Source of the DNA: a virus
DNA length: 35,996 nt
Virus record (IMG/VR): IMGVR_UViG_3300036854_000045
Coordinates: 1-35,996 of that record
Reading direction: 5' to 3' (one strand)
Both the position numbers and the translations under genes were made by a program. A model generated the notes under the pieces. The model was not told the DNA's origin, did no database searches, and worked only from the letters and a program-made list of their open reading frames with translations. Numbering within the stretch: the first letter of the stretch is position 1; each line of letters opens with the position of its first letter. Shown here in pieces: positions 14,761 through 21,601 of the stretch.

Positions 14761-15194
14761 GGCCCGCCCCCTTCGCTGGGCCCGGTCCGCCAGCCCATGC
14801 ACATTCCGGTCAGTGCGCCTTGGGTGGTGAAACCGCAGACGCGACAGAAACGGGGCGCGGTGGGTAGGTGGGCACGCTCAGGGTGCCCGCATTGGCAGAT
14901 GGCGGTACCTGCGGCCTTCCCGGTCCCGGTGTTGGGTTCCAGGAGGGCGGCGACCCGGTCGAGGGCGGCCTGGAGGGTCGCGTTGCTGCCGACGACGACC
15001 CGGTCGGCTGCGGCGTGCAGTGCCGCGGCGGCCTTGCGGAGGTCGGCGACCTGGTCGAGGGCGTCGGCACCCGCGATCATCGCCTCCACGATGACGGCCT
15101 GGAGGGGGAGGATCCGGGCGGCCTTGCGGAGGATGCCGGCGTGGTCGTCGGCGGGGATGGGCTCGGTGACGAGGAACGGGTCGCGGTCGCTCAT
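14757..15194 (-). CDS. Hypothetical early protein with C-terminal zinc motif
   Basis: A 145-residue protein: an N-terminal helical half (AGILRKAARILPLQAVIVEAM, ADLRKAAAALHAAADRV) and a C-terminal metal motif CQCGHPERAH followed by CRVCGF, a CxCGHx4H/CxxC arrangement I have seen in small actinophage proteins. ATG start overlapping the previous stop. Role unknown. Confidence 0.55.
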   Translation of the reverse strand: MSDRDPFLVTEPIPADDHAGILRKAARILPLQAVIVEAMIAGADALDQVADLRKAAAALHAAADRVVVGSNATLQAALDRVAALLEPNTGTGKAAGTAICQCGHPERAHLPTAPRFCRVCGFTTQGALTGMCMGWRTGPSEGGGP

Positions 15195-15424
15195 CCGCCC
15201 CCACCGTCCCCGACAGCGCTGTTCATCTCCAGTTCCGCCGCAGTGATGGCGCGGTGGTGGGCCCGCATGGCCTCGATCGTCCGGAGTTGCTTGCGTGCTT
15301 TCCAGGTCTGGTGGACGCGCTGCTGTGTTGGCTTGCTGACGAGCGCCCAGTGTTCCGGGCAGGCCAGCTTGCTTGCTGGAACCAACCGGTCGCACCCGTA
15401 CTTGGGGCAGGGGTGCTCAGCCAT
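15191..15424 (-). CDS. Small zinc-binding protein
   Basis: A 77-residue protein. The first third is a compact metal motif (CPKYGCDRLV, CPEHW) typical of actinophage mini-zinc proteins; the remainder is a basic helix. It overlaps the RecT-like gene end by eight bases, so the two are coupled. A longer upstream reading is rejected because it would run antisense-like through the recombinase tail in a Pro-rich frame. Confidence 0.55.
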   Translation of the reverse strand: MAEHPCPKYGCDRLVPASKLACPEHWALVSKPTQQRVHQTWKARKQLRTIEAMRAHHRAITAAELEMNSAVGDGGGG

Positions 15425-16439
15425 CGCCCTCACCGTTCCCGAGCAGGGTGTCCGGGGGGACCTGGCCAGCCTTCCCCGTGCTGGCTTCGGTCCCCCCGGA
15501 CTTCGGGGCCCCAGGGGCGGGGGGAGCCGCCCCTGGGGTGGTGGTGTCCACGGCGGCGGGGCCGGGGGTACCGCCGACCGCCGTGGACCACTGGACTGCT
15601 TCGGTGAACAGTTCTCGCCATTCGTCGAGTGCGCCGCGCTTGAAGTGGTGGTCCCAGTCGCCATTGGCGCGCCACACGACGTCCTTGCAGGCTTCCTGGA
15701 ATTCAGGGGTGGACCTCAGGTAGAGGCTGCGGGCTTGGCCGGGGTTCTTGAGGCCATGAATCTGTTCGAGGGTGGGCAGGTTGGCGTCCCCCGGACCAGC
15801 CGGAACCGCCGCGGCTGGTCCGGGGGAATCGTTGACGGCTTGGCCCATCTCGTCGTCGGTGTAGATCCCGGCGAGTTCCTCGGGGAACGCCTTGCGCCAT
15901 GCCAGCGCCTCGGCACACTTGGCGAGCTGGCCGGCGGGCATGGTCTCCCACATCTGCGTCGGCCGCAGGTTGCCCTTCTTGTCCTTGAACGTCTGGACGT
16001 ATTCGCCCCAGTGGGCGATGCCGACATAGCCGCGAGCATGGCCCTTGCGGAAGGCGATGACCTTCGCGGCGGACGGGTGGGCGTCGGCGAGCCACACGTC
16101 GCGCCACTGCCCGGAGTCGTCGCACCACCAGGGCCCGTCGGTGCCGTCGCGTTCGTGGGTGCGTTCGGCGACCAGGCGGAACCCGTCGATGCCGGTCTGG
16201 ATGACCATGACCTCTTCGTAATCGTTGAGTTTGCTGTTCCACTGGCGGCGTTTGACGGCGTGGATTTGCTTGACGAACGGGTCGAGCCTGCGGCGGTTGC
16301 AGACGGCGACGAAGAGGTCGAACTCGTTGTCGGTTAGGTCCTTGCAGATGGTGCGCTTGAGGAGTTCCCTGCGTGGGCCGGTGACGGGGTCGAATTGGAT
16401 GATGTTGCCGTCGTACTGGCGGAGGGCAATTTCGCTCAT
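15417..16439 (-). CDS. RecT/Bet-family single-strand annealing protein
   Basis: Anneals complementary single strands for phage recombination. A 340-residue protein whose first ~190 residues match the Bet/RecT superfamily: IQFDPVTGPRRELLKRTIC, LTDNEFDLFVAVCNRRRLDP, the QIHAVKRRQW basic patch, VMVIQTGIDGFRLVAER and the late KCAEALAWRKAFPEELAGIY segment, which is diagnostic of this family. The C-terminal third is Pro/Gly/Ala-rich. ATG start with GGAG eight bases upstream. I do not see a partner exonuclease among the neighbours; it may be one of the unknown genes or absent. Confidence 0.88.
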   Translation of the reverse strand: MSEIALRQYDGNIIQFDPVTGPRRELLKRTICKDLTDNEFDLFVAVCNRRRLDPFVKQIHAVKRRQWNSKLNDYEEVMVIQTGIDGFRLVAERTHERDGTDGPWWCDDSGQWRDVWLADAHPSAAKVIAFRKGHARGYVGIAHWGEYVQTFKDKKGNLRPTQMWETMPAGQLAKCAEALAWRKAFPEELAGIYTDDEMGQAVNDSPGPAAAVPAGPGDANLPTLEQIHGLKNPGQARSLYLRSTPEFQEACKDVVWRANGDWDHHFKRGALDEWRELFTEAVQWSTAVGGTPGPAAVDTTTPGAAPPAPGAPKSGGTEASTGKAGQVPPDTLLGNGEGDG

Positions 16440-16657
16440 TAGTTCATCTCCGGGATGTTGGCACCGAAATGGCCGACCCAACTCGGGGCCTTCGTGCGGG
16501 CGAGGATGCGTTGGAACTCCCCGGACAGGACGCAGGGGCCGCGTTGGGAATGCTGCGGATGGTCGGTCTCGGTGCAGTATTCGCAGCACAGTTCGCTTGG
16601 CGGCTCACAGGTCGTGCTGTGGAGGTCGCAGCAGATGAGATGCTCAAGCTCGGTCAT
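16439..16657 (-). CDS. Cysteine-rich early protein
   Basis: A 72-residue protein with seven Cys in its first half (LICCDLH, TTCEPP, LCCEYC, GPCVL) plus several His, likely binding one or two metal ions. AGGAG lies before the ATG, ATGA overlap with the gene before. It ends in PEMN with the GGAG that serves the RecT start, a junction repeated at 16811. Confidence 0.55.
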   Translation of the reverse strand: MTELEHLICCDLHSTTCEPPSELCCEYCTETDHPQHSQRGPCVLSGEFQRILARTKAPSWVGHFGANIPEMN

Positions 16658-16809
16658 GGTTGCTCCTGTCGGGGAAGGCGGCGGCTGCCCTTGCACCGCT
16701 GGCGGCGGTCCCGGCCGGCCTGCTTGCGGCGCAGGTAGTGGATGGCCAGGCGCCCGTCGTCCTGGAGCGGGCGGAGCCGCGCGCAGTGGTCGCAGGTCCC
16801 GTACGTCAT
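16654..16809 (-). CDS. Small basic protein with CDHC
   Basis: A 51-residue protein: CDHC near the N-terminus, one more Cys (RCKGS) and a Lys/Arg-rich helix. GGAG upstream; TGATG overlap with the previous stop. Possibly nucleic-acid-binding; function unknown. Confidence 0.5.
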   Translation of the reverse strand: MTYGTCDHCARLRPLQDDGRLAIHYLRRKQAGRDRRQRCKGSRRLPRQEQP

Positions 16810-17084
16810 CAGTTCATCTCCGGGGAATTGCTGGTGGTCTTGGCGACCGGGCCGAGGATGCGGTCCAGGCAGCCGGTGTCGCAGGCGTGGGCCTCGTGCC
16901 AGCCCTGCCACCGGCCCCGCTTGAACCCGCGTTCGGCGGCCTCGGCGAGTTCGCGCTTGTGGACGGTCCGCACGTCCTTGAGGTGCTCCTCGGCGTCGGT
17001 GGCGCGGACCCACCAGCCGAGGGCGTAGGCGACGGCGGTGACGAGGATGGCGCCGGCGAGGATGAGGAGGAGGGCGGCGGGCAT
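16809..17084 (-). CDS. Membrane-anchored early protein
   Basis: A 91-residue protein with one N-terminal transmembrane segment (about residues 3-25, ALLLILAGAILVTAVAYALG) and a charged cytoplasmic or exported tail with two Cys (HACDTGC). Its end, ...SPEMN, and the following GGAGATGAACTGATG are nearly identical to the junction at 16441. Function unknown. Confidence 0.55.
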   Translation of the reverse strand: MPAALLLILAGAILVTAVAYALGWWVRATDAEEHLKDVRTVHKRELAEAAERGFKRGRWQGWHEAHACDTGCLDRILGPVAKTTSNSPEMN

Positions 17085-17296
17085 CAGGACCCTCCTCGCA
17101 TGCCGCCGAAGCAGTACCGGCACCAGCGGTAGGCGACTCCCACTTCCGCGAGGATCTCGCGGATCTGCTCGGGGGTCTTGCCGTCGACCTGTGGCCACGG
17201 CTCGGGCCGGGCGTTGCGACGCAGGGTCTGACAGCCCGGCTTGTGGACGGCGTGGCCGCCCTGGGTGCGCACGTAGGGTCCGGTGTAGTCGTCCAT
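17084..17296 (-). CDS. Hypothetical early protein with CRYC
   Basis: A 70-residue protein with a His/Cys pair (HKPGC) and a C-terminal WCRYCFGG knuckle, a likely zinc site. A helix TPEQIREILAEVG lies between. TGATG overlap on both sides. The layout resembles small actinophage proteins of unknown function. Confidence 0.55.
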   Translation of the reverse strand: MDDYTGPYVRTQGGHAVHKPGCQTLRRNARPEPWPQVDGKTPEQIREILAEVGVAYRWCRYCFGGMRGGS

Positions 17297-17643
17297 CAGC
17301 CGCTCGCCTCCTCGGCATCGAGGGCGGCGATGGCCCGCTCGTACAGGGCGACGACGGGGGCGTTGGAGGTCTGCCGGTCGTTCCAGGAAGTGAGGTGAAC
17401 ACGGCGTGCCGTGGGATCTGCTGGCTGGATGAGGTTGCGGAGGATGTGATCGGCCTGCATGACTGCTGGGCTGGCGTGGTCTGGATCAGGCGTGCCGGTT
17501 GAAGGCGCAATCCAGATGGCCATGCTGGCGCAGACCGTGCCGGGAGGGACGGGGCCGTTCGCCCCTTTACCCCAGTGGATGCGGACCCGCTCAAGGCCCC
17601 GCTGGAGGACGGCGCGGACCTGCTGGCGCATGGTGGGGTCCAT
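17296..17643 (-). CDS. Hypothetical early protein
   Basis: A 115-residue protein with basic helices (MRQQVRAVLQRGLERVRIHW), a central VCASMAIWIAPS strand region and a final helix with DAEEASG. TGATG overlap at both ends. No family recognised. Confidence 0.5.
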   Translation of the reverse strand: MDPTMRQQVRAVLQRGLERVRIHWGKGANGPVPPGTVCASMAIWIAPSTGTPDPDHASPAVMQADHILRNLIQPADPTARRVHLTSWNDRQTSNAPVVALYERAIAALDAEEASG

Positions 17644-17819
17644 CAGCGCACCCCCTTGGCGATGGCGGGGAGTTCCACGCCGCTGATGTAGATGCGGATC
17701 TGTGCGGTTCCGCCGGGGCGGATAGGTCCGATGTTGCGGACGCCGCTGGAGATCGCGCGGATGAACTCGGTCCACCACAGGACCTCGCTGTGGTCGCCGA
17801 TGAGGCGGATGTCCACCAT
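17643..17819 (-). CDS. Hypothetical small protein
   Basis: A 58-residue protein beginning MVDIRLIGDHSEVLWWTEFI; beta-rich pattern (AQIRIYISGVEL). It ends in KGVR followed by GGGGGTGCGC..ATG, the recurring junction sequence of this operon. TGATG coupling. Function unknown. Confidence 0.5.
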   Translation of the reverse strand: MVDIRLIGDHSEVLWWTEFIRAISSGVRNIGPIRPGGTAQIRIYISGVELPAIAKGVR

Positions 17820-18055
17820 CAGCGCACCCCCTCGGCCTTGACACCGCGCAGCCCTTGGATGGCAGCCTGGATGGCGGTGTGGTCGCCGATGACGTCGTGG
17901 AGGTCGGCGAGCTGGACCGTGTAGCGGGGGTCGCGGCCGATGGCGACGGCGACCAGGCCGATCCGCAGCGTGGCCATGTCGAGGCGGCGCAGTGCGACCT
18001 CCAGGGGACCCGGGGCGGCCTGGGCCTGGGGCACGGCGACGGTGATGGGGATCAC
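17819..18055 (-). CDS. Hypothetical early protein
   Basis: A 78-residue mostly helical protein (LEVALRRLDMATLRIGLVAVAI, HTAIQAAIQGLRG). GTG start, GTGA overlap with the gene before; ends in AEGVR with the same junction sequence as its neighbours. No family recognised. Confidence 0.5.
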   Translation of the reverse strand: MIPITVAVPQAQAAPGPLEVALRRLDMATLRIGLVAVAIGRDPRYTVQLADLHDVIGDHTAIQAAIQGLRGVKAEGVR

Positions 18056-18369
18056 CCGCGCACCCCCTGGCGGCGGCGCAGCGAATAGTACGGCGGCTCG
18101 GGCGGCTCAGCGGACGGCAGGTCCGGGTGCATCCCGGCGGTGAGGGCGTCGAACTCGGCGACGGCCCAGTCGAGGTGGAGGCGGCAGGCGAGGCGGACCA
18201 AGTCGGCGCGGTTGCAGCGCCATTCCCCGCCGGGGGTGCGCCAGCCGGCCAGCTTGCCGTCGTGGAGATAGGCGACGACGGTGCGCTGGCGCACGCCGAG
18301 CGCGTGGGCGGCCTCGGCGGTGGTGAGGATGGCCAGGTGGGGTGGGGGGGCGATGAGGGTGCCGCTCAT
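18052..18369 (-). CDS. Helix-turn-helix (MerR/excisionase-like) protein
   Basis: A 105-residue protein. Residues 14-60 form a DNA-binding domain of the MerR/BldC/excisionase type: LTTAEAAHALGVRQRTVVAYL (helix-turn-helix), then HDGKLAGWRTPGGEWRCNRAD (wing with the R-x-PGG-WR signature). The C-terminal half is helical with a PPYYSLRRR tail. ATGA coupling to the next HTH gene upstream. Candidates are an excisionase partner of the integrase or an early regulator; neither is proven. Confidence 0.7.
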   Translation of the reverse strand: MSGTLIAPPPHLAILTTAEAAHALGVRQRTVVAYLHDGKLAGWRTPGGEWRCNRADLVRLACRLHLDWAVAEFDALTAGMHPDLPSAEPPEPPYYSLRRRQGVRG

Positions 18370-18629
18370 CGGCGCACCCCCGGGCCGAACTTGCCGTGGT
18401 CGCGGACCCTGGTCCGGGTCGGGTCCGACGGGCCCTGGGTGGCGGGGGTGGTGAGCCGCTCGGTGAGCGCCCGGAGGTCGTCTGCGTAGTAGCGGCGGTG
18501 CCCCCCGAGGGTGCGTTGGGTGCGGACCCCCTGGGCGTGGAGCTGGTCGTCCATGCGCTGGAGGCTGCGGGGATGCAGGCCGAGGATCTCGGCGGCCGCC
18601 CGGGAGGTGATCCACTGATCGCGGGTCAT
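18366..18629 (-). CDS. MerR-like DNA-binding protein
   Basis: An 87-residue protein with a MerR-type helix-turn-helix (ITSRAAAEILGLHPRSLQRM) followed by a wing with RTLGGHRRYYADDL, the motif typical of MerR/excisionase-like proteins. A short charged tail follows. Overlaps both neighbours by four bases. Two such proteins in a row suggests a cooperating regulator pair or an excisionase plus regulator. Confidence 0.7.
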   Translation of the reverse strand: MTRDQWITSRAAAEILGLHPRSLQRMDDQLHAQGVRTQRTLGGHRRYYADDLRALTERLTTPATQGPSDPTRTRVRDHGKFGPGVRR

Positions 18630-18910
18630 GACAAGTCCACCCCCCTCGGCCGCTGGTCGCGCTGGTCCAGGTCGCGCTGGAGGGCGTGGACCTCGACGGC
18701 CAACACGGTGGCCTTGTCCCGCCAGTACTGGCCTTCCAGGTCAGAGTTGGCGGCGAAGGCGACGACGAGGCTGACCAGCGCGTACCGCCAGTGGGTCATC
18801 AAGGCGTTCAAGATGGCGGCGACGATGGCCATGGGGATGGCGAAGGCGAGGATGCGGCGGAGCAGGCGGAAACGGTCGCCGTGTTGCCATGCCCAAACCA
18901 GGTGCTGCAT
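18626..18910 (-). CDS. Membrane protein with two segments
   Basis: A 94-residue protein with two hydrophobic helices (ILAFAIPMAIVAAILNALM and YALVSLVVAFAA) and a polar helical tail (VLAVEVHALQRDLDQRDQ). ATGA coupling downstream. Function unknown. Confidence 0.55.
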   Translation of the reverse strand: MQHLVWAWQHGDRFRLLRRILAFAIPMAIVAAILNALMTHWRYALVSLVVAFAANSDLEGQYWRDKATVLAVEVHALQRDLDQRDQRPRGVDLS

Positions 18911-19266
18911 CAGCGCACCTCCCGCTGCTGCCAGTCCGGCCGCCCGGGTGGTGGCCACATCCCGACCGAGGCGAGCACCGACCGCGCATGCGCCGCCAGG
19001 CCCTGCAGCCGCGCCGCGTCGTTCAGGTTGGCCTTGGCTGCGACGTGGAGGCGGCCGAGCTCGAGGGCGACCTCGGTCATGGGCTGGACCTGCTCCAGTT
19101 CGGCCGTGGTGGGCGGGGCGGTGTCGTCGGGTGGGTCGGGGGGCGGGGTGAATACTTCGTCGGCGAAGAGGCTGTCGAGGAAGTCGATGTCCGCCTGGCG
19201 CAGGTGCTCGGCTTCGATTTGGGCGCGGGTGGCGAACCGTCCTTTGACGCGCATCCGTTCGGTCAT
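18910..19266 (-). CDS. Hypothetical early protein
   Basis: A 118-residue protein: basic N-terminus, an acidic helix (AEHLRQADIDFLDSLFADE), a Pro-rich linker (PPPDPPDDTAPP) and a helical C-terminus. ATGA overlap with the gene before. No family recognised. Confidence 0.5.
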   Translation of the reverse strand: MTERMRVKGRFATRAQIEAEHLRQADIDFLDSLFADEVFTPPPDPPDDTAPPTTAELEQVQPMTEVALELGRLHVAAKANLNDAARLQGLAAHARSVLASVGMWPPPGRPDWQQREVR

Positions 19267-19496
19267 GGGGCACCTCCTGCGGCCTCCAAATAGGCGGCGA
19301 GGTTCCGGCAGGAGGCGCAGCCGCTGTCGGGATTTGGCGCGTGGACGCCAGCGTCGATCTCGCCCTTGACGAACTGGCGGGCGGCCTGGAGTTCGACGGC
19401 CATGGCCCGCACGGTCTCGGCGTCTGCAGCCGCGATGTAGGTGTGGCGGAGGACGGCGTCCAGGTCGACTGGTTCACGCCGCAGATTGGCGGTCAC
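19263..19496 (-). CDS. Hypothetical protein, paralogue of 26250-26483
   Basis: A 77-residue protein with a HTYIAAADAETVR core, a helical middle and a C-terminal GVHAPNPDSGCASCR metal-like motif. The gene at 26250 shares the HTYIAAADAETVR segment exactly, the GVHAPN and SGCASCR motifs and the same length. GTG start, GTGA overlap. Two copies in different operons of one phage imply a role used at two times or an old duplication. Confidence 0.6.
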   Translation of the reverse strand: MTANLRREPVDLDAVLRHTYIAAADAETVRAMAVELQAARQFVKGEIDAGVHAPNPDSGCASCRNLAAYLEAAGGAP

Positions 19497-19663
19497 GGGG
19501 CCTCCCCGATGATGTCCATGACTTCAGCGGTCAGGTCGTTGTCTGCGAGCGCCGCGCCTTCCTCGACGAGGCGGGCGATGAGGTCGCGCTGGGCGGCGTT
19601 CTGCGCCTTGAGGGTGCGGATGGTGGCCAGGTGCGCGCCCGGGTCGTCATGGATCGCGGTCAC
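19493..19663 (-). CDS. Hypothetical small protein
   Basis: A 56-residue protein, mainly one helix (LATIRTLKAQNAAQRDLIAR) with an acidic end, possibly a short coiled coil. GTG start with AGGGGG upstream and GTGA overlap. No family recognised. Confidence 0.5.
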   Translation of the reverse strand: MTAIHDDPGAHLATIRTLKAQNAAQRDLIARLVEEGAALADNDLTAEVMDIIGEAP

Positions 19664-19992
19664 GACACCCCACCCCCTACGGCCTGGTCTTCCCATGCCT
19701 GCTCGTGGGCGCAGATCGTGCAGGTCTTCCCGGTCGCGCCCTTGATGAGCGCGTGGTGGAGGCCGAGGCGCTCATCGGCACTGCGGAGTTCCTCGCGGGC
19801 GGCGCGCAGTTCGGCGGCCATCCGATCGCAGTCCTCGACGTACCAGCCGGCGATCATGGTGGCGGCTGCCTTGATGGCACTGTGGTCGCAGTTGGTGAGA
19901 TCGTGGTCGAGGACGCTGACCCGCCGCTGGACCTCGTCGAGGTCGACCTGGCCGCTGTTGCGACCCTCTTGCTCTTGCATGGAATTGGACAT
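19660..19992 (-). CDS. Hypothetical coiled-coil early protein
   Basis: A 110-residue protein with helical coiled-coil segments (VDLDEVQRRVSVLDH, DRMAAELRAAREELRSADERL) and a C-terminal CTICAHEQ motif. AGGGGGAG lies close before the ATG. The 65-base gap before it contains a 7-bp inverted repeat (CGCCGCC/GGCGGCG). Function unknown. Confidence 0.55.
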   Translation of the reverse strand: MSNSMQEQEGRNSGQVDLDEVQRRVSVLDHDLTNCDHSAIKAAATMIAGWYVEDCDRMAAELRAAREELRSADERLGLHHALIKGATGKTCTICAHEQAWEDQAVGGGVS

Positions 19993-20057
19993 ATGCTCCC
20001 CCTCGGGAGACCTTGGGATCGCCGCCGCTCTTGTCGGGGTGGGCGGCGTTCCCGCTT

Positions 20058-20297
20058 CTAGGACCGGGGTGCCTTCGTGCTCACCCCCTCCCGCCGTGCC
20101 GGCAGGGCCGCGCGGACAACCAGGGACCCGGAGTCCATGTGCTTGGACATCCACCGTTCCGGGTCGCGGCGCAGGGACGCCTCGGCCTCCCGTTCCAGGT
20201 CGGCGAGGAACCGTTCGGCGGTGCGCTGGTCCTGGCCGGCCTTGGCGAGGTTGGCGGTGGCCAGGTTGATGGCGGTCCACTCCGGCGGGTAGGTCAT
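20058..20297 (-). CDS. Hypothetical early protein
   Basis: A 79-residue helical protein (NLATANLAKAGQDQRTAERF, LEREAEASLRRD). GGAGGG lies seven bases before the ATG; ATGA overlap with the gene before. The same region overlaps a longer reading frame that is not used. No family recognised. Confidence 0.5.
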   Translation of the reverse strand: MTYPPEWTAINLATANLAKAGQDQRTAERFLADLEREAEASLRRDPERWMSKHMDSGSLVVRAALPARREGVSTKAPRS

Positions 20298-20479
20298 GAC
20301 GCCACCCTCCTGCACTCGAGGACGGCAGCCTGGACCCGCCAAGGGCCGATGCCGACGGTCAGGCCGGCGTGGGCCCGCTGGTCCTGCCAGGCGTAGAACT
20401 CGCGGTCGGCGTGCCAGCGGCGAATGAACCATCGCCAACTCAGCCCCCGGTTGGCATGCACGAAGGGCCGCCCGGTCAT
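20294..20479 (-). CDS. Hypothetical basic Trp-rich protein
   Basis: A 61-residue protein with an aromatic-rich middle (LSWRWFIRRWHADREFYAWQ). ATG start overlaps the methyltransferase stop (ATGA). No family recognised. Confidence 0.5.
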   Translation of the reverse strand: MTGRPFVHANRGLSWRWFIRRWHADREFYAWQDQRAHAGLTVGIGPWRVQAAVLECRRVAS

Positions 20480-21150
20480 GAGGCCACCGCCGATGCGAGG
20501 TGCTGACGGAGCAGGTTGCCGATGAATTCGGTGTAGGCGGGCGGAATGGCCTGGGAGAGTTCCTTCCAGGTGGCCCATGGCATGCCGAGCGCCTCCCTGC
20601 CAAGCGCGAGTTGCTCGCGCCGCGGGAAGTCCACCCCCGACTCGCCACCGCGAGTGCGGCGGCGGTCCCTGGCATGGTCGCCGTAGATTCCGATGGTCGC
20701 CTTGGCGTGATGGCAGGGTGGGACCAGCAGCGGGAAGTTCGTCTCGAACAGCCGGTGGCGGCGCAGTTCGCGGTCGTAGCCTTTGACGCCGAGGCCGAAG
20801 ACGGTTCCGCAGAGCATCACGGCGTTCGGCATCGGTGCACCGCGGACGTTCTCGATCACGTAGGGGACGCCTGCAGCCCGCAGTCGCGCCCGCGTTGGGG
20901 GCAGCAGGTCCGGGTGCTTGCGCGCATTGTGCATGACGCGCAGCGTCGTGTGCGCCTGGCAGGGCGGCGAGGCGTGGATGGCGTCGAACCCGTCCAGCGG
21001 CCAGGTGAGCGCGTCCGCCTGGTGGAACTCGAACGGGTAGTGGGGCTGGGGCTTGATGTCGACGCCGACGACCTCGAACCCGGCCCGGTGGTAGCCCATT
21101 GCCGCGCCGCCGGCGCCGCAGAACAGGTCAAGCAGGCGGGGGCGGGTCAT
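20476..21150 (-). CDS. C5-cytosine DNA methyltransferase
   Basis: A 224-residue enzyme that moves a methyl group from SAM to cytosine C5. Motif I is DLFCGAGG (8-15), the catalytic motif SPPCQ has Cys64, and motif VI is ENV at residues 100-102. The C-terminal part has the closing PPAYTEFIGNLL (203-214). It is shorter than typical (over 300), so the target-recognition region is minimal. It is the second gene of the leftward operon, after the repressor-like gene, with ATGA coupling. No restriction enzyme is visible, so the likely role is protecting phage DNA or changing host expression. Confidence 0.9.
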   Translation of the reverse strand: MTRPRLLDLFCGAGGAAMGYHRAGFEVVGVDIKPQPHYPFEFHQADALTWPLDGFDAIHASPPCQAHTTLRVMHNARKHPDLLPPTRARLRAAGVPYVIENVRGAPMPNAVMLCGTVFGLGVKGYDRELRRHRLFETNFPLLVPPCHHAKATIGIYGDHARDRRRTRGGESGVDFPRREQLALGREALGMPWATWKELSQAIPPAYTEFIGNLLRQHLASAVAS

Positions 21151-21416
21151 GAGGCTGCCCTGGCTTCCCGCAGTTTGGCGGCCAGTTCCGGCTTGCCGAG
21201 TTGCTCCCATAGCTCCGGGTCGGCTGGGGCAAGCAGGTCGTCCAGCGTGCATTCAAGTGCCCGGGCCAGGGCCTGGAGGGTGGGCAGGTTCGGGTCCTTG
21301 ACGAGGCCCGTCTCGATCCGGGACGGCTGCATGGTGTTCACCCCCGCCTTGTGCGCGAGCTGGGCCTGGGTGAGGCTGGCCCGTATGCGCAATTGCAGGA
21401 GTCGCTCGCCGTCCAA
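21147..21416 (-). CDS. XRE-family repressor/Cro-like regulator
   Basis: An 89-residue protein: helix-turn-helix LTQAQLAHKAGVNTMQPSRIE (15-35), further helices LPTLQALARALECTLDDLL completing the five-helix XRE fold, and an acidic tail. Start is TTG with AGGAG six to seven bases upstream; no ATG is available. It is transcribed away from the other regulator at 21602 with facing promoters between them, the typical layout of a lysogeny switch. Being first in the early (lytic) operon, it is a better Cro candidate than the maintained repressor. Confidence 0.75.
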   Translation of the reverse strand: MDGERLLQLRIRASLTQAQLAHKAGVNTMQPSRIETGLVKDPNLPTLQALARALECTLDDLLAPADPELWEQLGKPELAAKLREARAAS

Positions 21417-21474
21417 CCTGGTCTCCTTGTCTTGGTGCCTGTCAGGAAAACAGCACCCTATGCCGTCGTGAGAC

Positions 21475-21502
21475 TTGTACGCTAGCCCCTCGGTTCTATA
21501 CT
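21475..21502 (+). promoter_or_regulatory. Rightward promoter of immunity switch
   Basis: TTGTAC (21475-21480), 16 bases, TATACT (21497-21502; five of six to TATAAT). Start near 21509. It overlaps the leftward promoter, so only one can be used at a time. Confidence 0.5.
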
Positions 21503-21507
21503 GTCAA
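21479..21507 (-). promoter_or_regulatory. Leftward early promoter
   Basis: On the minus strand, perfect TTGACA (plus 21502-21507) is followed after 17 bases by TAGCGT (plus 21479-21484). Transcription would begin near 21472 and run into the XRE gene and the 13-kb early operon. The -35 lies within the rightward promoter region. Confidence 0.5.
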
Positions 21508-21539
21508 GGCTACTGTCACTTGACCTTGGCGGCTAGCCG
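21503..21539. promoter_or_regulatory. Operator-like inverted repeats
   Basis: Two dyads overlap the promoters: GTCAAG (21503-21508) with CTTGAC (21519-21524), and a perfect CGGCTAGCCG palindrome (21530-21539). ACTGTCA also occurs twice as a direct repeat (21500-21517). Regulator binding sites are the simplest reading; which protein binds which is unknown. Confidence 0.4.
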
Positions 21540-21547
21540 TGTATGCT
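21520..21547 (+). promoter_or_regulatory. Second rightward promoter
   Basis: TTGACC (21520-21525), 16-base spacer containing the CGGCTAGCCG palindrome, TATGCT (21542-21547). It would start near 21554, before the GAGGAG of the gene at 21602. The palindrome between -35 and -10 would allow direct repression. Confidence 0.4.
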
Positions 21548-21601
21548 TAGCCGCGTGGCTTCACAGGATGGAATCGGGGGGAGTGACCGAGAGGAGACAG
21601 G

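Larger units (their letters stand above)
17646..18381 (-). repeat. Repeated gene-junction/RBS module GGGGGTGCGC
   Basis: The plus-strand decamer GCGCACCCCC occurs at 17646-17655, 17822-17831, 18058-18067 and 18372-18381, each time at the stop/start junction of consecutive minus-strand genes (one-mismatch copy at 18913-18922). In the coding sense it reads GGGGGTGCGC, acts as ribosome binding site for the next gene, and encodes the ending GVR of the gene before. Confidence 0.7.
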
